A stretch of DNA of 15,335 nucleotides from Victivallales bacterium (lineage in GTDB: Bacteria; Verrucomicrobiota; Lentisphaeria; Oligosphaerales; Oligosphaeraceae). Of the stretch, positions 7,482 through 14,647 are shown one piece after another. Position 1 is the stretch's first letter. Each line of letters opens with the position of its first letter. Location of the stretch: positions 1 to 15,335 of the forward strand of contig JAFRLP010000153.1 of NCBI GenBank assembly GCA_017431185.1, given 5' to 3'. The notes under the pieces are model-generated. The model did no database searches. It worked only from the letters and a program-made list of their open reading frames with translations, and was not told the origin of the DNA. A program made the position numbers and the translations under genes.

Positions 7482-7649
7482 ATGGAAGCAGAATTTTACG
7501 ATGTGAAAGCGCACGCGAAGGTCAAGACCAAGGTCACCGAGAAAGTCAAGTACGACAATGGCCGTTACGCTTTCAAAGGCCTGACCAAGGATGGTCGCTC
7601 CCTGACCCGCTTCGTCAAGAAGGAAGACTACGACAAGGCGAAGATCTGA
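7482..7649 (+). CDS. Small basic conserved-looking protein of unknown function (55 residues)
   Basis: I do not recognise a named family. The protein is 55 residues with 12 Lys and 3 Arg, no signal peptide, no membrane segment and no cysteines. It reads as a small single fold: EFYDVKAHAKVKTK, then KVKYDNGRYAFKGLTKDGRSLTRFV, ending in KKEDYDKAKI, a pattern resembling short EFYDVK...RxLTRFV hypothetical proteins of about 50 residues in diverse bacteria. ATG 7482 is preceded by AAAAGGAG (7468-7475) at a good distance; in-frame upstream extension has no start signal and crosses the hairpin, so it is not used. The gene stands alone on the + strand between a hairpin-rich leader and a convergent operon, with a hairpin at 7732-7763 downstream. 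The strong ribosome-binding site suggests good expression. Nucleic-acid binding is possible from charge only. Confidence 0.8.
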   Translation: MEAEFYDVKAHAKVKTKVTEKVKYDNGRYAFKGLTKDGRSLTRFVKKEDYDKAKI

Positions 7650-7731
7650 AACATGGCTTTGACCTTCGGCGGGAGTCGGGGCAAAAGCCCTGGCCGGGAT
7701 GCCATACCCCGTGCCCTCCCGTAATCATCGG

Positions 7732-7769
7732 GCCGCAGTGACTTTTCATCGAGTCACTGCGGCTCTTTT
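7732..7769 (+). terminator. Hairpin terminator between convergent genes
   Basis: A perfect 11-bp stem GCCGCAGTGAC (7732-7742) and GTCACTGCGGC (7753-7763) with a 10-nt loop is followed on the + strand by TCTTTTG. It probably terminates the 55-residue protein transcript. The - strand AroE-AroK gene ends inside this stem (its TGA is 7756-7754). Read on the - strand there is no T run, so it would be an incomplete terminator in that direction. Confidence 0.65.
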
Positions 7770-9010
7770 GCGTCTTTCATCAGCCAGGAGATGATTTGGG
7801 CGGACGCCTGCTCTGGCAGACGGTCGTTCTCGACGATGCAGTCCGCCACGCCGCGATACAGCGGCTCGCGTATCCCGTACATTCCGCGAACTGCATCCAA
7901 ATCGGTGGAGAGGGGGCGTCCCACATTCAGTTCGACCTGAGCCAGTTCACGCTTCAGCCACACCACGTATGAGTTGCCGCGCAGATTGCGGCGGTTCTCC
8001 TCCCGCAGCACAGCGCCTCCACCAGTGGCAATGACCACGCCACTTCGCTTTGCGGCAGCCGCCACCGCCGCCTCCTCCCGTGCCCGAAAAGCGCCCTCGC
8101 CCTCCCTGGCGAAGATTTCGGCGATGGAGCATCCCGCATCCTCGACAATCAGTTGGTCGGTGTCCACCAGTTCCCGCCGGAGGGCCTTTGCCAGCAAAGT
8201 TCCGATGGCGGTTTTGCCGCAGCCAGGCATCCCAACCAATGCGATGTTCGCCGTGTCACGGCGAATCCGCGCGACCGTGCGCGGAGTCAATTCCCTTGGC
8301 AGTTCCTTGCCCAGAAAGTGGCCAGCCGCCACCCTGCCCTGCTCGACAAGCATCAGCAAACCATCCCCAGTGGCCAGTCCGCGCTCCAGGGCGGATTGGA
8401 CAAGTCGCGTACGCATGGGATTGTAGATGAGGTCAAGCACCCCCGTCAGACGCGGGAAAAGCGCGAGGTCCACCGGGCAGCCGCCATTGTCGGGAAACAT
8501 TCCGACGGGGGTGGTGTTGACCACGATTTCCGCATCCCCATGGAGTTGCGCCACATTGGAATAATCGACCGGTCCCTGACGGGAGACGGCGACGGCGCAG
8601 CGCACCCCCTGGTCAGCCAGCACAGCGTGAACCGTCAGGGAGGCACCGCCCGTGCCCAGCACCAGGACTTTGGCGCCTGGCCAGCGGATGCCTGCCCTCT
8701 CCGCCATGTAGGAGAAACCGGCATAGTCGGTGTTATGGCCGTGCAGCAGGCCATCCGTTCCGCGCACCACCGTATTCACCGAGCCGATGCGCCGGGCCTC
8801 CGAGGTCACGACGTCACAGCACTCCAAGGCCACCTTCTTGTAGGGGATGGTCACATTCAGGCCACGGAAATCGCCGTGACGGATGAAGTCCGGCACCTCT
8901 TCAGGCTCCAGTTCCTGCATGAAATAGCTGTACTGGCCGAAGGCATGGTGAATCAACTGCGAGTAGCTATGGCCGAGTTTGCGGCCTATCAGACCATATT
9001 TTTCTGTCAT
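7754..9010 (-). CDS. aroE-aroK: Bifunctional shikimate dehydrogenase-shikimate kinase fusion
   Basis: The 418-residue protein carries two consecutive shikimate pathway enzymes: NADPH reduction of 3-dehydroshikimate to shikimate, then ATP phosphorylation to shikimate 3-phosphate. AroE part, about residues 1-250: LGHSYSQ (12-18), LNVTIPYK with the catalytic Lys58, NTDYAGF with Asp95, the Rossmann loop GTGGAS (119-124), NTTPVGM (165-171) and DLIYNP. AroK part, about 253-418: Walker A GMPGCGKT (260-267), DTD (283-285), FRAREE with Arg309, ATGGG (328-332) and the lid GRPL (364-367). Both active sites look complete; the family Pro of HSxSP is Gln18 here. ATG 9010 starts right at the AroE fold; a longer reading would overlap pheA by a different frame. 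No Shine-Dalgarno is seen; the gap to pheA is 20 bp, so it is the last gene of the aromatic operon. Cytoplasmic. Confidence 0.93.
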   Translation of the reverse strand: MTEKYGLIGRKLGHSYSQLIHHAFGQYSYFMQELEPEEVPDFIRHGDFRGLNVTIPYKKVALECCDVVTSEARRIGSVNTVVRGTDGLLHGHNTDYAGFSYMAERAGIRWPGAKVLVLGTGGASLTVHAVLADQGVRCAVAVSRQGPVDYSNVAQLHGDAEIVVNTTPVGMFPDNGGCPVDLALFPRLTGVLDLIYNPMRTRLVQSALERGLATGDGLLMLVEQGRVAAGHFLGKELPRELTPRTVARIRRDTANIALVGMPGCGKTAIGTLLAKALRRELVDTDQLIVEDAGCSIAEIFAREGEGAFRAREEAAVAAAAKRSGVVIATGGGAVLREENRRNLRGNSYVVWLKRELAQVELNVGRPLSTDLDAVRGMYGIREPLYRGVADCIVENDRLPEQASAQIISWLMKDAKEPQ

Positions 9011-9030
9011 GGGGAAAAAAGAGCAGGCGT

Positions 9031-10170
9031 TCAGTTCTCGGAGTACCAGCCGAGGAAGTTGAAGGTATCGAGGTCGGCGGCCAGGCCGTCCAGGAGGTGA
9101 AGCACCGAAGGAGTGCATTCCTGCGCGGCCAGGTCAAAGTAGAAGCGGAACTCGAAGTCGCTGCCCGGTGCGGGGCGTGACTCAAGTTTGAGCAGGTTCA
9201 GTCCCAATGCCGCGAACTTGGAAAGGATCTGGTAAAGCGCGCCTGGACGGTGCGGCAGGGCCAGCACCAGCGAAATGCGCGAGGCGCCAGGGTAGATCTG
9301 CATATTCTTGGAGATGCAGATGAAGCGGGTGTAATTGTTCGCGCCATTCTGCACATTGTCCGCCAGAATCGCCAGATTGTAGAGCCGCGCGCAGTTGCGG
9401 GAGGCCAAGGCGCCGATGTCGTCGCGCCCTGCATTCGCCACCATTTCCGCCGCGCCGGCGGTGTTCTCCGCAGGGATCGGCTTGATGCGGGGATGGTCGC
9501 GGAAGAACTGCTCGCACTGCCCCAGCGCCTGCGGGTGGGAATAGACCTCCCTGAGATTCTCCAGCGCAACTCCCGGACGTGCCAGCAGGGAGTGGGTTAT
9601 CTGCATTTTGGCGCTGCGGGCAATGTAGAACTTATGTTCCAGCATCAGGTCATAGACCTGCCCGACCGTGCCGAAATTGGAGTTCTCGACCGGCAGCACA
9701 CCGTATTTGCACAGCCCCTTTTCCACAGCCTGCGCAACCCCTGCGAAACTCCGAACGTATGTAATCTCCGGGACCTGGAAGAAATGCTCGGCGGCCACCT
9801 GGGCATTCGCGCCCTCCTCGCCCTGCACCGCAACCGTCGCGATATCGGGGAAATTCGGGGGAGTGAGCAGCCTGGCGGTCTGGATGGACTTGGAGAGTTC
9901 CCCCTCCACGGCATTGGAGTTCTGCTGATGGGCACGGCTGACATCCAGCAGGGCCGCATACAGCATCCTCACATATCCGCCCAGTTCAGGGGCCACCGCC
10001 TTGCTGACCCGTGCCAGTATCTCTCGTTCCCTCTGCGGCACGAAAGTAGGCAGATTCCGCTCACGCTTAATCCGCCCTACCTCTTCCGAAATGCGCATCC
10101 GCTCCTGGAAGCATTGCGCAATCTGGTCATCCAATTCGTCAATCCGTTTTCTGCAATCGCTCAATTCCAT
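9031..10170 (-). CDS. pheA: Chorismate mutase-prephenate dehydratase (P-protein)
   Basis: The 379-residue bifunctional enzyme converts chorismate to prephenate and then to phenylpyruvate, the phenylalanine branch. Domains: AroQ-type chorismate mutase about 1-85, with Arg7, Arg24 and Lys35 spaced 17 and 11 exactly as Arg11, Arg28 and Lys39 of E. coli PheA; prephenate dehydratase about 111-291 with LPVENSNFGTVG (159-170), SHPQALGQC (211-219) and the catalytic TRF motif (281-283); C-terminal ACT domain about 299-375 with GAL (310-312) and ESRP (330-333), which bind phenylalanine in feedback-inhibited relatives. Feedback inhibition by Phe is therefore expected. The ATG has a clear AAGGAG (10178-10183). 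It lies 152 bp after aroC, the widest gap in the operon, and 20 bp before the AroE-AroK fusion. Confidence 0.96.
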   Translation of the reverse strand: MELSDCRKRIDELDDQIAQCFQERMRISEEVGRIKRERNLPTFVPQREREILARVSKAVAPELGGYVRMLYAALLDVSRAHQQNSNAVEGELSKSIQTARLLTPPNFPDIATVAVQGEEGANAQVAAEHFFQVPEITYVRSFAGVAQAVEKGLCKYGVLPVENSNFGTVGQVYDLMLEHKFYIARSAKMQITHSLLARPGVALENLREVYSHPQALGQCEQFFRDHPRIKPIPAENTAGAAEMVANAGRDDIGALASRNCARLYNLAILADNVQNGANNYTRFICISKNMQIYPGASRISLVLALPHRPGALYQILSKFAALGLNLLKLESRPAPGSDFEFRFYFDLAAQECTPSVLHLLDGLAADLDTFNFLGWYSEN

Positions 10171-10176
10171 GTTCTT

Positions 10177-10183
10177 ACTCCTT
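10177..10183 (-). promoter_or_regulatory. Shine-Dalgarno of pheA
   Basis: AAGGAGT read on the - strand sits 6 nt upstream of the ATG at 10170 and fixes the pheA start. Confidence 0.8.
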
Positions 10184-10213
10184 GTATCTATTCAACGCCT
10201 GGCTACTCCAATC

Positions 10214-10235
10214 CGCGCGGCCTGATGGCCTCGCG
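10214..10235 (-). other. GC-rich hairpin in the aroC-pheA gap
   Basis: CGCG-A-GGCC, loop ATCA, GGCC-G-CGCG on the - strand: eight pairs with one A/G mismatch. It lies in the only sizeable gap inside the aromatic operon (10171-10322). No T run follows, so it is not a standard terminator. A -35-like TTGACA (10301-10296, - strand) lies upstream without a convincing -10. It could be an mRNA processing or stability element, part of a dispersed repeat, or an internal regulatory structure. Confidence 0.4.
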
Positions 10236-10322
10236 GGCAGGTCGGGGTCTCTCGTTTAGCACGCCAGCTCAAGATGGCAAATCTGTTTCCGGACATGTCA
10301 AAGCATGTGGGGCACTGAACCG

Positions 10323-11402
10323 CTATTTTTCCAAAAGCAAATCCAGACAGCCAACGGCGAGGCAAGACTCCACGACGGGGACGGCGCGGGGGGCGATGCA
10401 GGGGTCATGACGCCCCCGAACCGCCAGAAGGGCATTCTCCCCTGTCGTCAAATCCACCGAATGCTGCTCCTTGGCGATGGAGGGGGTCGGCTTGATGGCC
10501 ACCCGCACCAGCAGGGGCATCCCCGTGGTGATTCCCCCCAGCACTCCGCCATGATGGTTGCTGGAAGTCAACACCCGCCCATCCTTCATCCGCCACGGGT
10601 CGTTATGCTCGCTGCCACGCATCCGGGCGGACGCAAAGCCCGCGCCGAACTCCACGCCACGCACCGCAGGGACGCCGAACAGCAACGCGGCCAGGCGGTT
10701 CTCCACGCCCTCGAACATGGGGGAGCCAAGCCCGCCAGGAAGGCCAATGGCCGCACCCTCGATGACGCCGCCCAAGGAGTCCCCCTCCTGCCTGGCCAGA
10801 CGGATGGCCTCCTGCATCCTCTCCCCGCTGGCCAAATCCAGCACGGGAAAAACGTGCTCCGCCGGCTGGCGCAGTGCGGCGGCATCAATCTCCATCGGGT
10901 CGAAAGGCGTGTCCGCGATTTCGGCAACACTGAGAAGGTGCGCGCCGACATGGATTCCCCGACGGGCCAGAATCTGCCTGGCAATGCCGCCCGCAATGCA
11001 CAGCGGCGCGGTGAGCCGCCCTGAAAAATGCCCCCCACCACGGAGGTCATGGCAATTGCGATAGCGAAGGGAGGCGGGAAAGTCCGCATGGCCAGGGCGG
11101 GGGACGCGCCGCAATCCGTCGTAGTCCGCGCTTCGCTGACTGGTGTTGCGAATCAAGGCGGCCAAGGGCGCGCCTGTGGTGCGTCCTTCCAGAAGGCCCG
11201 ACAGATATTCCGGTTCATCCGCCTCCTGGCGGGAGGTGGCGTAGTCGGCCTTTCCGGGGGCGCGTCGTGCCAGGAAGGAGGCCAATTCGTCAAAGTCGAT
11301 GGCTTCGCCTGGCGGCAATCCCTCGATGACCACGCCGATGGCGGGGCCATGGGACTCCCCAAAGATTTGGACATGCAGATGCTTTCCCCAATCAGATGAC
11401 AT
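10323..11402 (-). CDS. aroC: Chorismate synthase
   Basis: The 359-residue enzyme makes chorismate from EPSP with reduced FMN as cofactor. Seen: the GESHGPAIG signature at residues 15-23, RPGHADF (102-108), DLRGGGHFSGRLTA (119-132) and, near the C-terminus, RHDPCIAPRAVPVVES. Length is normal for the family (about 350-390). The start is ATG 11402, not the GTG three codons upstream at 11411, because AGGAGG at 11416-11411 lies 8 nt before the ATG and would overlap the GTG. The first 11 bp overlap the end of aroA, and the Shine-Dalgarno lies inside aroA, which suggests coupled translation. Cytoplasmic; probably not monofunctional for flavin reduction, since no NADH-flavin reductase domain is present. 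Confidence 0.96.
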   Translation of the reverse strand: MSSDWGKHLHVQIFGESHGPAIGVVIEGLPPGEAIDFDELASFLARRAPGKADYATSRQEADEPEYLSGLLEGRTTGAPLAALIRNTSQRSADYDGLRRVPRPGHADFPASLRYRNCHDLRGGGHFSGRLTAPLCIAGGIARQILARRGIHVGAHLLSVAEIADTPFDPMEIDAAALRQPAEHVFPVLDLASGERMQEAIRLARQEGDSLGGVIEGAAIGLPGGLGSPMFEGVENRLAALLFGVPAVRGVEFGAGFASARMRGSEHNDPWRMKDGRVLTSSNHHGGVLGGITTGMPLLVRVAIKPTPSIAKEQHSVDLTTGENALLAVRGRHDPCIAPRAVPVVESCLAVGCLDLLLEK

Positions 11403-12669
11403 GAACAACACCTCCTAAACTTGCAAAGTCCTGGGCAAACGACGGATATGACTTGGCAATCGCAGGGAATCCCTGGACTGTGACCGAGCCCGTGGCCACC
11501 ACTGAGGCCAGGGCCGCGGCCATCACCATGCGATGGTCGTTGGCGGAATCCACCGTGCCGCCAGCCAGGGGAGCACACATGACCTCCAGAGCGTCAGGCA
11601 ACTCACGGACTTTCCCTCCCAGCCTGGCGAGCAGCGTCGCCACAGCGGTCAGACGGTCACTCTCCTTCAGCCGCAATCGCCCGGCGTTGACGAACCGCGA
11701 GACTCCTGCCGCCCGCGTGGCCACCACCGCCAGCACGGGAAGCAAATCAGGAATGTCCCGCATGTCCACAGCGCAGGCGGACAAGGGGGATGGGTAGGCA
11801 GTGACCCCGGCATCACCCTCCTCCACCTTGCAGCCAAAGTTGCGCAGCACCGTCAGAATGGCCCGGTCCCCCTGTCCGCGGTCCGCCAGTCCCGTCACCG
11901 TGACAGGACGCATCCCCAGCGCTCCAGCCGCCAGCCAGACAGCCGCATTTGACCAATCCCCCGACACACGATATTCGCCAGGGGAGGCAAAAACCTGACC
12001 GCCTGGCACACGCCATCCGTTTCGGAATGGCTCCACGCGAATGCCAAATTCAGCCAATACCTGCATGGTCAAATTGACATAACTTGCCGACTCCAAAGCC
12101 GTGGACAGCGTGATTTCACTGTCGCCAGACAACCCTGGCAGGGCAAACAGCAGGCCAGAAACATATTGGCTGCTGACATTTCCAGGCAACTCGAAACGTC
12201 CCGCCCTGAGACCGCCATGCATGACCAGCGGAAGCCTGTCCCCGTCGATGCGCGCGCCGTTGGCGCGCAGGGTGCGCAGGAGGTCAGCCAGAGGACGCTG
12301 CGGCAGCCGACCCTCCCCCGTGACCGTGACAGGGAAGCCGGCTTTCGCCGCCAGCACGGGCAGCAGAAAGCGAAGTGTGGAGCCGCTCTCGCGGCACTCG
12401 ATTTTCCGTGCGCAGGGGGAATGCGAAGGAGACACTGCGGCAATGTCACCGTGACGCCGCACCTCCCTGCCCAGCGCGGCCAGCGCCTCCGCCGTGGTCT
12501 GTATGTCGATGCTCCACTCCCCTTCCATCAGAAGCGTGGTCTGGGCGGACGGCGTCAACGCGGCTGCCAGCAAGGCACGGTGCGCCTCGGACTTGGAGGG
12601 GATGGCCCGGACGCAGCCGCCCAGCCCGCCAGGCCCAAAGGCAATCTGCATAGGCGATTTCTCAGTCAT
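11392..12669 (-). CDS. aroA: 3-phosphoshikimate 1-carboxyvinyltransferase (EPSP synthase)
   Basis: The 425-residue enzyme joins PEP to shikimate 3-phosphate. Seen: SKSEAHR (25-31) for Lys/Ser/Arg substrate contacts, ESGSTLRFL (94-102), LPQRPLADLL, SSQYVSGLL (166-174), SGDWSNAA (236-243), DIPDLLP with the catalytic Asp308, LKESDRL (334-340) and DHRM (378-381). ESGSTLRFL is the version usual in clostridial-type enzymes; the glycine equivalent to E. coli Gly96 is kept while the Pro101 position is Phe. ATG 12669 is chosen because GAGG stands 6 nt upstream and the length fits; a second ATG at 12651 is possible. It overlaps the end of aroB by 8 bp and aroC by 11 bp, so the three are tightly coupled. 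Confidence 0.96.
   Translation of the reverse strand: MTEKSPMQIAFGPGGLGGCVRAIPSKSEAHRALLAAALTPSAQTTLLMEGEWSIDIQTTAEALAALGREVRRHGDIAAVSPSHSPCARKIECRESGSTLRFLLPVLAAKAGFPVTVTGEGRLPQRPLADLLRTLRANGARIDGDRLPLVMHGGLRAGRFELPGNVSSQYVSGLLFALPGLSGDSEITLSTALESASYVNLTMQVLAEFGIRVEPFRNGWRVPGGQVFASPGEYRVSGDWSNAAVWLAAGALGMRPVTVTGLADRGQGDRAILTVLRNFGCKVEEGDAGVTAYPSPLSACAVDMRDIPDLLPVLAVVATRAAGVSRFVNAGRLRLKESDRLTAVATLLARLGGKVRELPDALEVMCAPLAGGTVDSANDHRMVMAAALASVVATGSVTVQGFPAIAKSYPSFAQDFASLGGVVHVI
11411..11416 (-). promoter_or_regulatory. Shine-Dalgarno of aroC inside the aroA coding end
   Basis: A perfect AGGAGG on the - strand, 8 nt from ATG 11402, lies within the last codons of aroA. It decides the aroC start and links the two genes translationally. 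Confidence 0.85.
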
Positions 12670-13711
12670 TGTCGGCCTCGTAGAACTCCTGCAATCCATC
12701 CAGCGGCAGGGAGAGAATGCGGCATTGTCCAAGTTCCTCCGGCACCACCAGGGAGATGTTCCCGCCCGAACGCTTTTTGTCGCCGCGCATGGCGGAGACC
12801 AGTTCACGCACGGGGAAAGGGGAGACCGTGGGAAGCCCCGCAGCCGACAGCCCTTCCAGAATGGCATTGCGAGCCTGACGGGAGGTTATGCCGCGGGCAG
12901 CGCCAGCGCGGGCGACCATCGCCATGCCCATCGCCACCGCCAGACCGTGGCTAACCCGGAATCCGCTGGCCAATTCAATGGCATGCCCCGCCGTATGCCC
13001 CAGATTGAGCAGTTTGCGTTCGCCGCGCTCAGTCGGGTCGCGCTCCACGATTTCCGCTTTGACGCCCGCACATCTGGCAATGGTCTCTTCCGCATAACCC
13101 AGGCGGACATCCGCAACAATGCTCCGAAACAACGGCGCATCACGCAGCATGCAGGTCTTGAGCACCTCGGCCAACCCGTCCAGACGATACTTTTCATCCA
13201 AAGTCTCCAGTGTGTCAATATTGGCAAACACCGCCTTGGGCTGATGAAATGCCCCAACCAGATTTTTCCCGCATCCAGCCAAATCCACTCCTGTCTTGCC
13301 GCCAATGGACGAGTCCACCATCGCCAGCAGGGTCGTGGGCAGTTGGATGAATGGCACGCCACGCAGCCAGATGGCGGAGGCGAATCCCGCCATGTCCCCC
13401 GTGACGCCGCCCCCCAACGCCAACACCACCCCGGAGCGGGTCAAACCGAATTCGGCAAAATAGGCCAGCATCGCCTGGATGGTACCCAGGTGCTTGGCGG
13501 ACTCCCCTGCGGGGAAAACGTAATGCCCCGTCGGCAGGTCGGCAGCCCGGCAAATCCCCTCCGCTTCGGCCAGGTAAAGGGGCGCCACCCGGCTGTCGCT
13601 AACCACGATTGCCTCCGTATGCCCCGCCAGGGCCTTCGACAATCCGGCGGGCCACCCGCTTCCGATATTCACCTCGTATTCGGGAGTTGTCTTGATGAAC
13701 AGTGTTCGCAT
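12662..13711 (-). CDS. aroB: 3-dehydroquinate synthase
   Basis: The 349-residue NAD- and metal-dependent enzyme cyclises DAHP to 3-dehydroquinate. Seen: GGGVTGDMAGF (100-110), LPTTLLAMVDSSIGGKTGVD (124-143), the metal ligands Glu182 in GLAEVLK, His239 in LGHTAGH and His255 in SHG (16-residue His spacing as in characterised enzymes), and RGDKK near the C-terminus. Length is normal. The segment following His255 reads HGLAV where most enzymes have HGEAV; effect unknown. ATG 13711 lies 18 bp after the tyrA stop, with no clear Shine-Dalgarno, suggesting it is read by coupling from tyrA. The end overlaps aroA by 8 bp. Confidence 0.96.
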   Translation of the reverse strand: MRTLFIKTTPEYEVNIGSGWPAGLSKALAGHTEAIVVSDSRVAPLYLAEAEGICRAADLPTGHYVFPAGESAKHLGTIQAMLAYFAEFGLTRSGVVLALGGGVTGDMAGFASAIWLRGVPFIQLPTTLLAMVDSSIGGKTGVDLAGCGKNLVGAFHQPKAVFANIDTLETLDEKYRLDGLAEVLKTCMLRDAPLFRSIVADVRLGYAEETIARCAGVKAEIVERDPTERGERKLLNLGHTAGHAIELASGFRVSHGLAVAMGMAMVARAGAARGITSRQARNAILEGLSAAGLPTVSPFPVRELVSAMRGDKKRSGGNISLVVPEELGQCRILSLPLDGLQEFYEADND

Positions 13712-13729
13712 ATTCGCAAGGGTGTTAAG

Positions 13730-14572
13730 TTATAATTTGTCCAGTTCGGCCTTGGCCCGTGCCCCCTCGTCCAGAAGCCGGCAAAGGGTCTCCTGGTCTT
13801 TGGCGGCAAGGGCCTCGCGGTACTGTTGAAGGTTGGCGAGAAATTCATCCAGTTCCTCCAGCAAGGAGGGGGAGTTCCGCAGGAACAGTTCCGTCCACAT
13901 CCGGGGCTGCAAAGTGGCGACGCGTGACATGTCGCGGTAACTGCCGGCGTGCATTCCGACGCGGCGCGCCGCCACCTTGCTCTTGACGTATGCGCTGGAG
14001 ATGAGGTGCGGCAGCTGCGACGTGAAGGCGATTACGCGGTCGTGCTCCTCAGGCGTCGTGATGGTGATGCGCGCAAAGCCAAGACTGAGAAAGAACGCCT
14101 TCGCCTTGGAGAGGAGCTCGATTCCCGTGCCCATCGGGGGCAGCAGGATCATGGAGGCCCGGTAGAACAGGTTTGGCTGCGCCGCCGCGAAGCCGAAGCG
14201 CTCGATGCCCGCCATGGGATGCCCGCCAATGAATGAAAAGCCATGCTGCTCAGCCAAGGCGCCGCCCAAGGCGCAGATTTCCGACTTGATTCCGCAGCAG
14301 TCCACCACCAGGGCTCCCTTGCGGAGACGGGCGGCGTTCTCCCGCAGCCAATCCAGGGTGGCCTGCGGATAAAGCGCCACCAGAACGAGGTCACAGGACT
14401 TCAGTTTGGCGGGCGTGAGCACGTCATCCACGGCGCCGACCATTTTGGCCCGCAAAACCACCTGATGCTCCTTGTCCATGCCCCAGACCGTATATTCGCC
14501 CGCCCGCTTGGCCGCCATGGCCAGCGACCCGCCAATCAGGCCAAGACCGATGATGCCGACTTTCATTTTCAC
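13730..14572 (-). CDS. tyrA: Prephenate dehydrogenase
   Basis: The 280-residue enzyme oxidatively decarboxylates prephenate to 4-hydroxyphenylpyruvate, the tyrosine branch; arogenate as substrate cannot be excluded. Seen: the N-terminal NAD(P) loop GLGLIGGS (9-16), VDCCGIKS (90-97), GGHPMAG (116-122), HDRVIAFTSQLPHL (177-190) and SYRDMSRVA (211-219). There is no C-terminal ACT domain, so no built-in tyrosine regulation is evident, unlike pheA in the same operon. The start is placed at GTG 14572 because AGGAGG (14585-14580) lies 7 nt upstream; ATG 14566, two codons in, would be 13 nt from it and is the alternative. The upstream side is filled by two 62-bp repeats. The gene sits 18 bp before aroB. 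Confidence 0.93.
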   Translation of the reverse strand: MKMKVGIIGLGLIGGSLAMAAKRAGEYTVWGMDKEHQVVLRAKMVGAVDDVLTPAKLKSCDLVLVALYPQATLDWLRENAARLRKGALVVDCCGIKSEICALGGALAEQHGFSFIGGHPMAGIERFGFAAAQPNLFYRASMILLPPMGTGIELLSKAKAFFLSLGFARITITTPEEHDRVIAFTSQLPHLISSAYVKSKVAARRVGMHAGSYRDMSRVATLQPRMWTELFLRNSPSLLEELDEFLANLQQYREALAAKDQETLCRLLDEGARAKAELDKL

Positions 14573-14579
14573 GGTTGAA

Positions 14580-14585
14580 CCTCCT
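14580..14585 (-). promoter_or_regulatory. Shine-Dalgarno of tyrA, formed largely by a repeat edge
   Basis: AGGAGG on the - strand. Its first five bases (AGGAG) are the last bases of the 62-bp repeat copy at 14581-14642; the final G is outside the repeat. Spacing of 7 nt favours GTG 14572 as the tyrA start. Confidence 0.8.
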
Positions 14586-14642
14586 ATGAAACACACCGTG
14601 TTTCCTGCGTCGTGTTGACGGCGGCGAGGAAGCCGCCGCTAC
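14581..14642 (-). repeat. 62-bp direct repeat, copy next to tyrA
   Basis: It is identical to the copy at 14648-14709 except for one base (A at 14631 versus C at 14698). Two perfect hairpins lie inside: GAAACAC-ACC-GTGTTTC (14588-14604) and CGGCGGC-GAGGAA-GCCGCCG (14619-14638). The single difference is in the loop of the second hairpin, so the stem is intact in both copies. Small size, paired hairpins and an intergenic place resemble REP/MITE-like dispersed elements. There is no coding capacity. Confidence 0.9.
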
Positions 14643-14647
14643 CTTTA

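Noticed and set aside
10192..10296. 34-codon - strand ORF upstream of pheA as a phenylalanine leader peptide
   Set aside because: Only one Phe codon, no Shine-Dalgarno and no T-run terminator; it does not look like a Phe attenuator.
10296..10301. TTGACA on the - strand as a firm internal promoter
   Set aside because: No acceptable -10 hexamer at 16-19 bp spacing.
8153..13735. Long + strand open frames opposite the aromatic genes (e.g. 8153-9100, 9250-10410, 12494-13735)
   Set aside because: They lie fully antisense to enzymes with complete motifs, show no domain pattern, and are expected shadows in GC-rich DNA.
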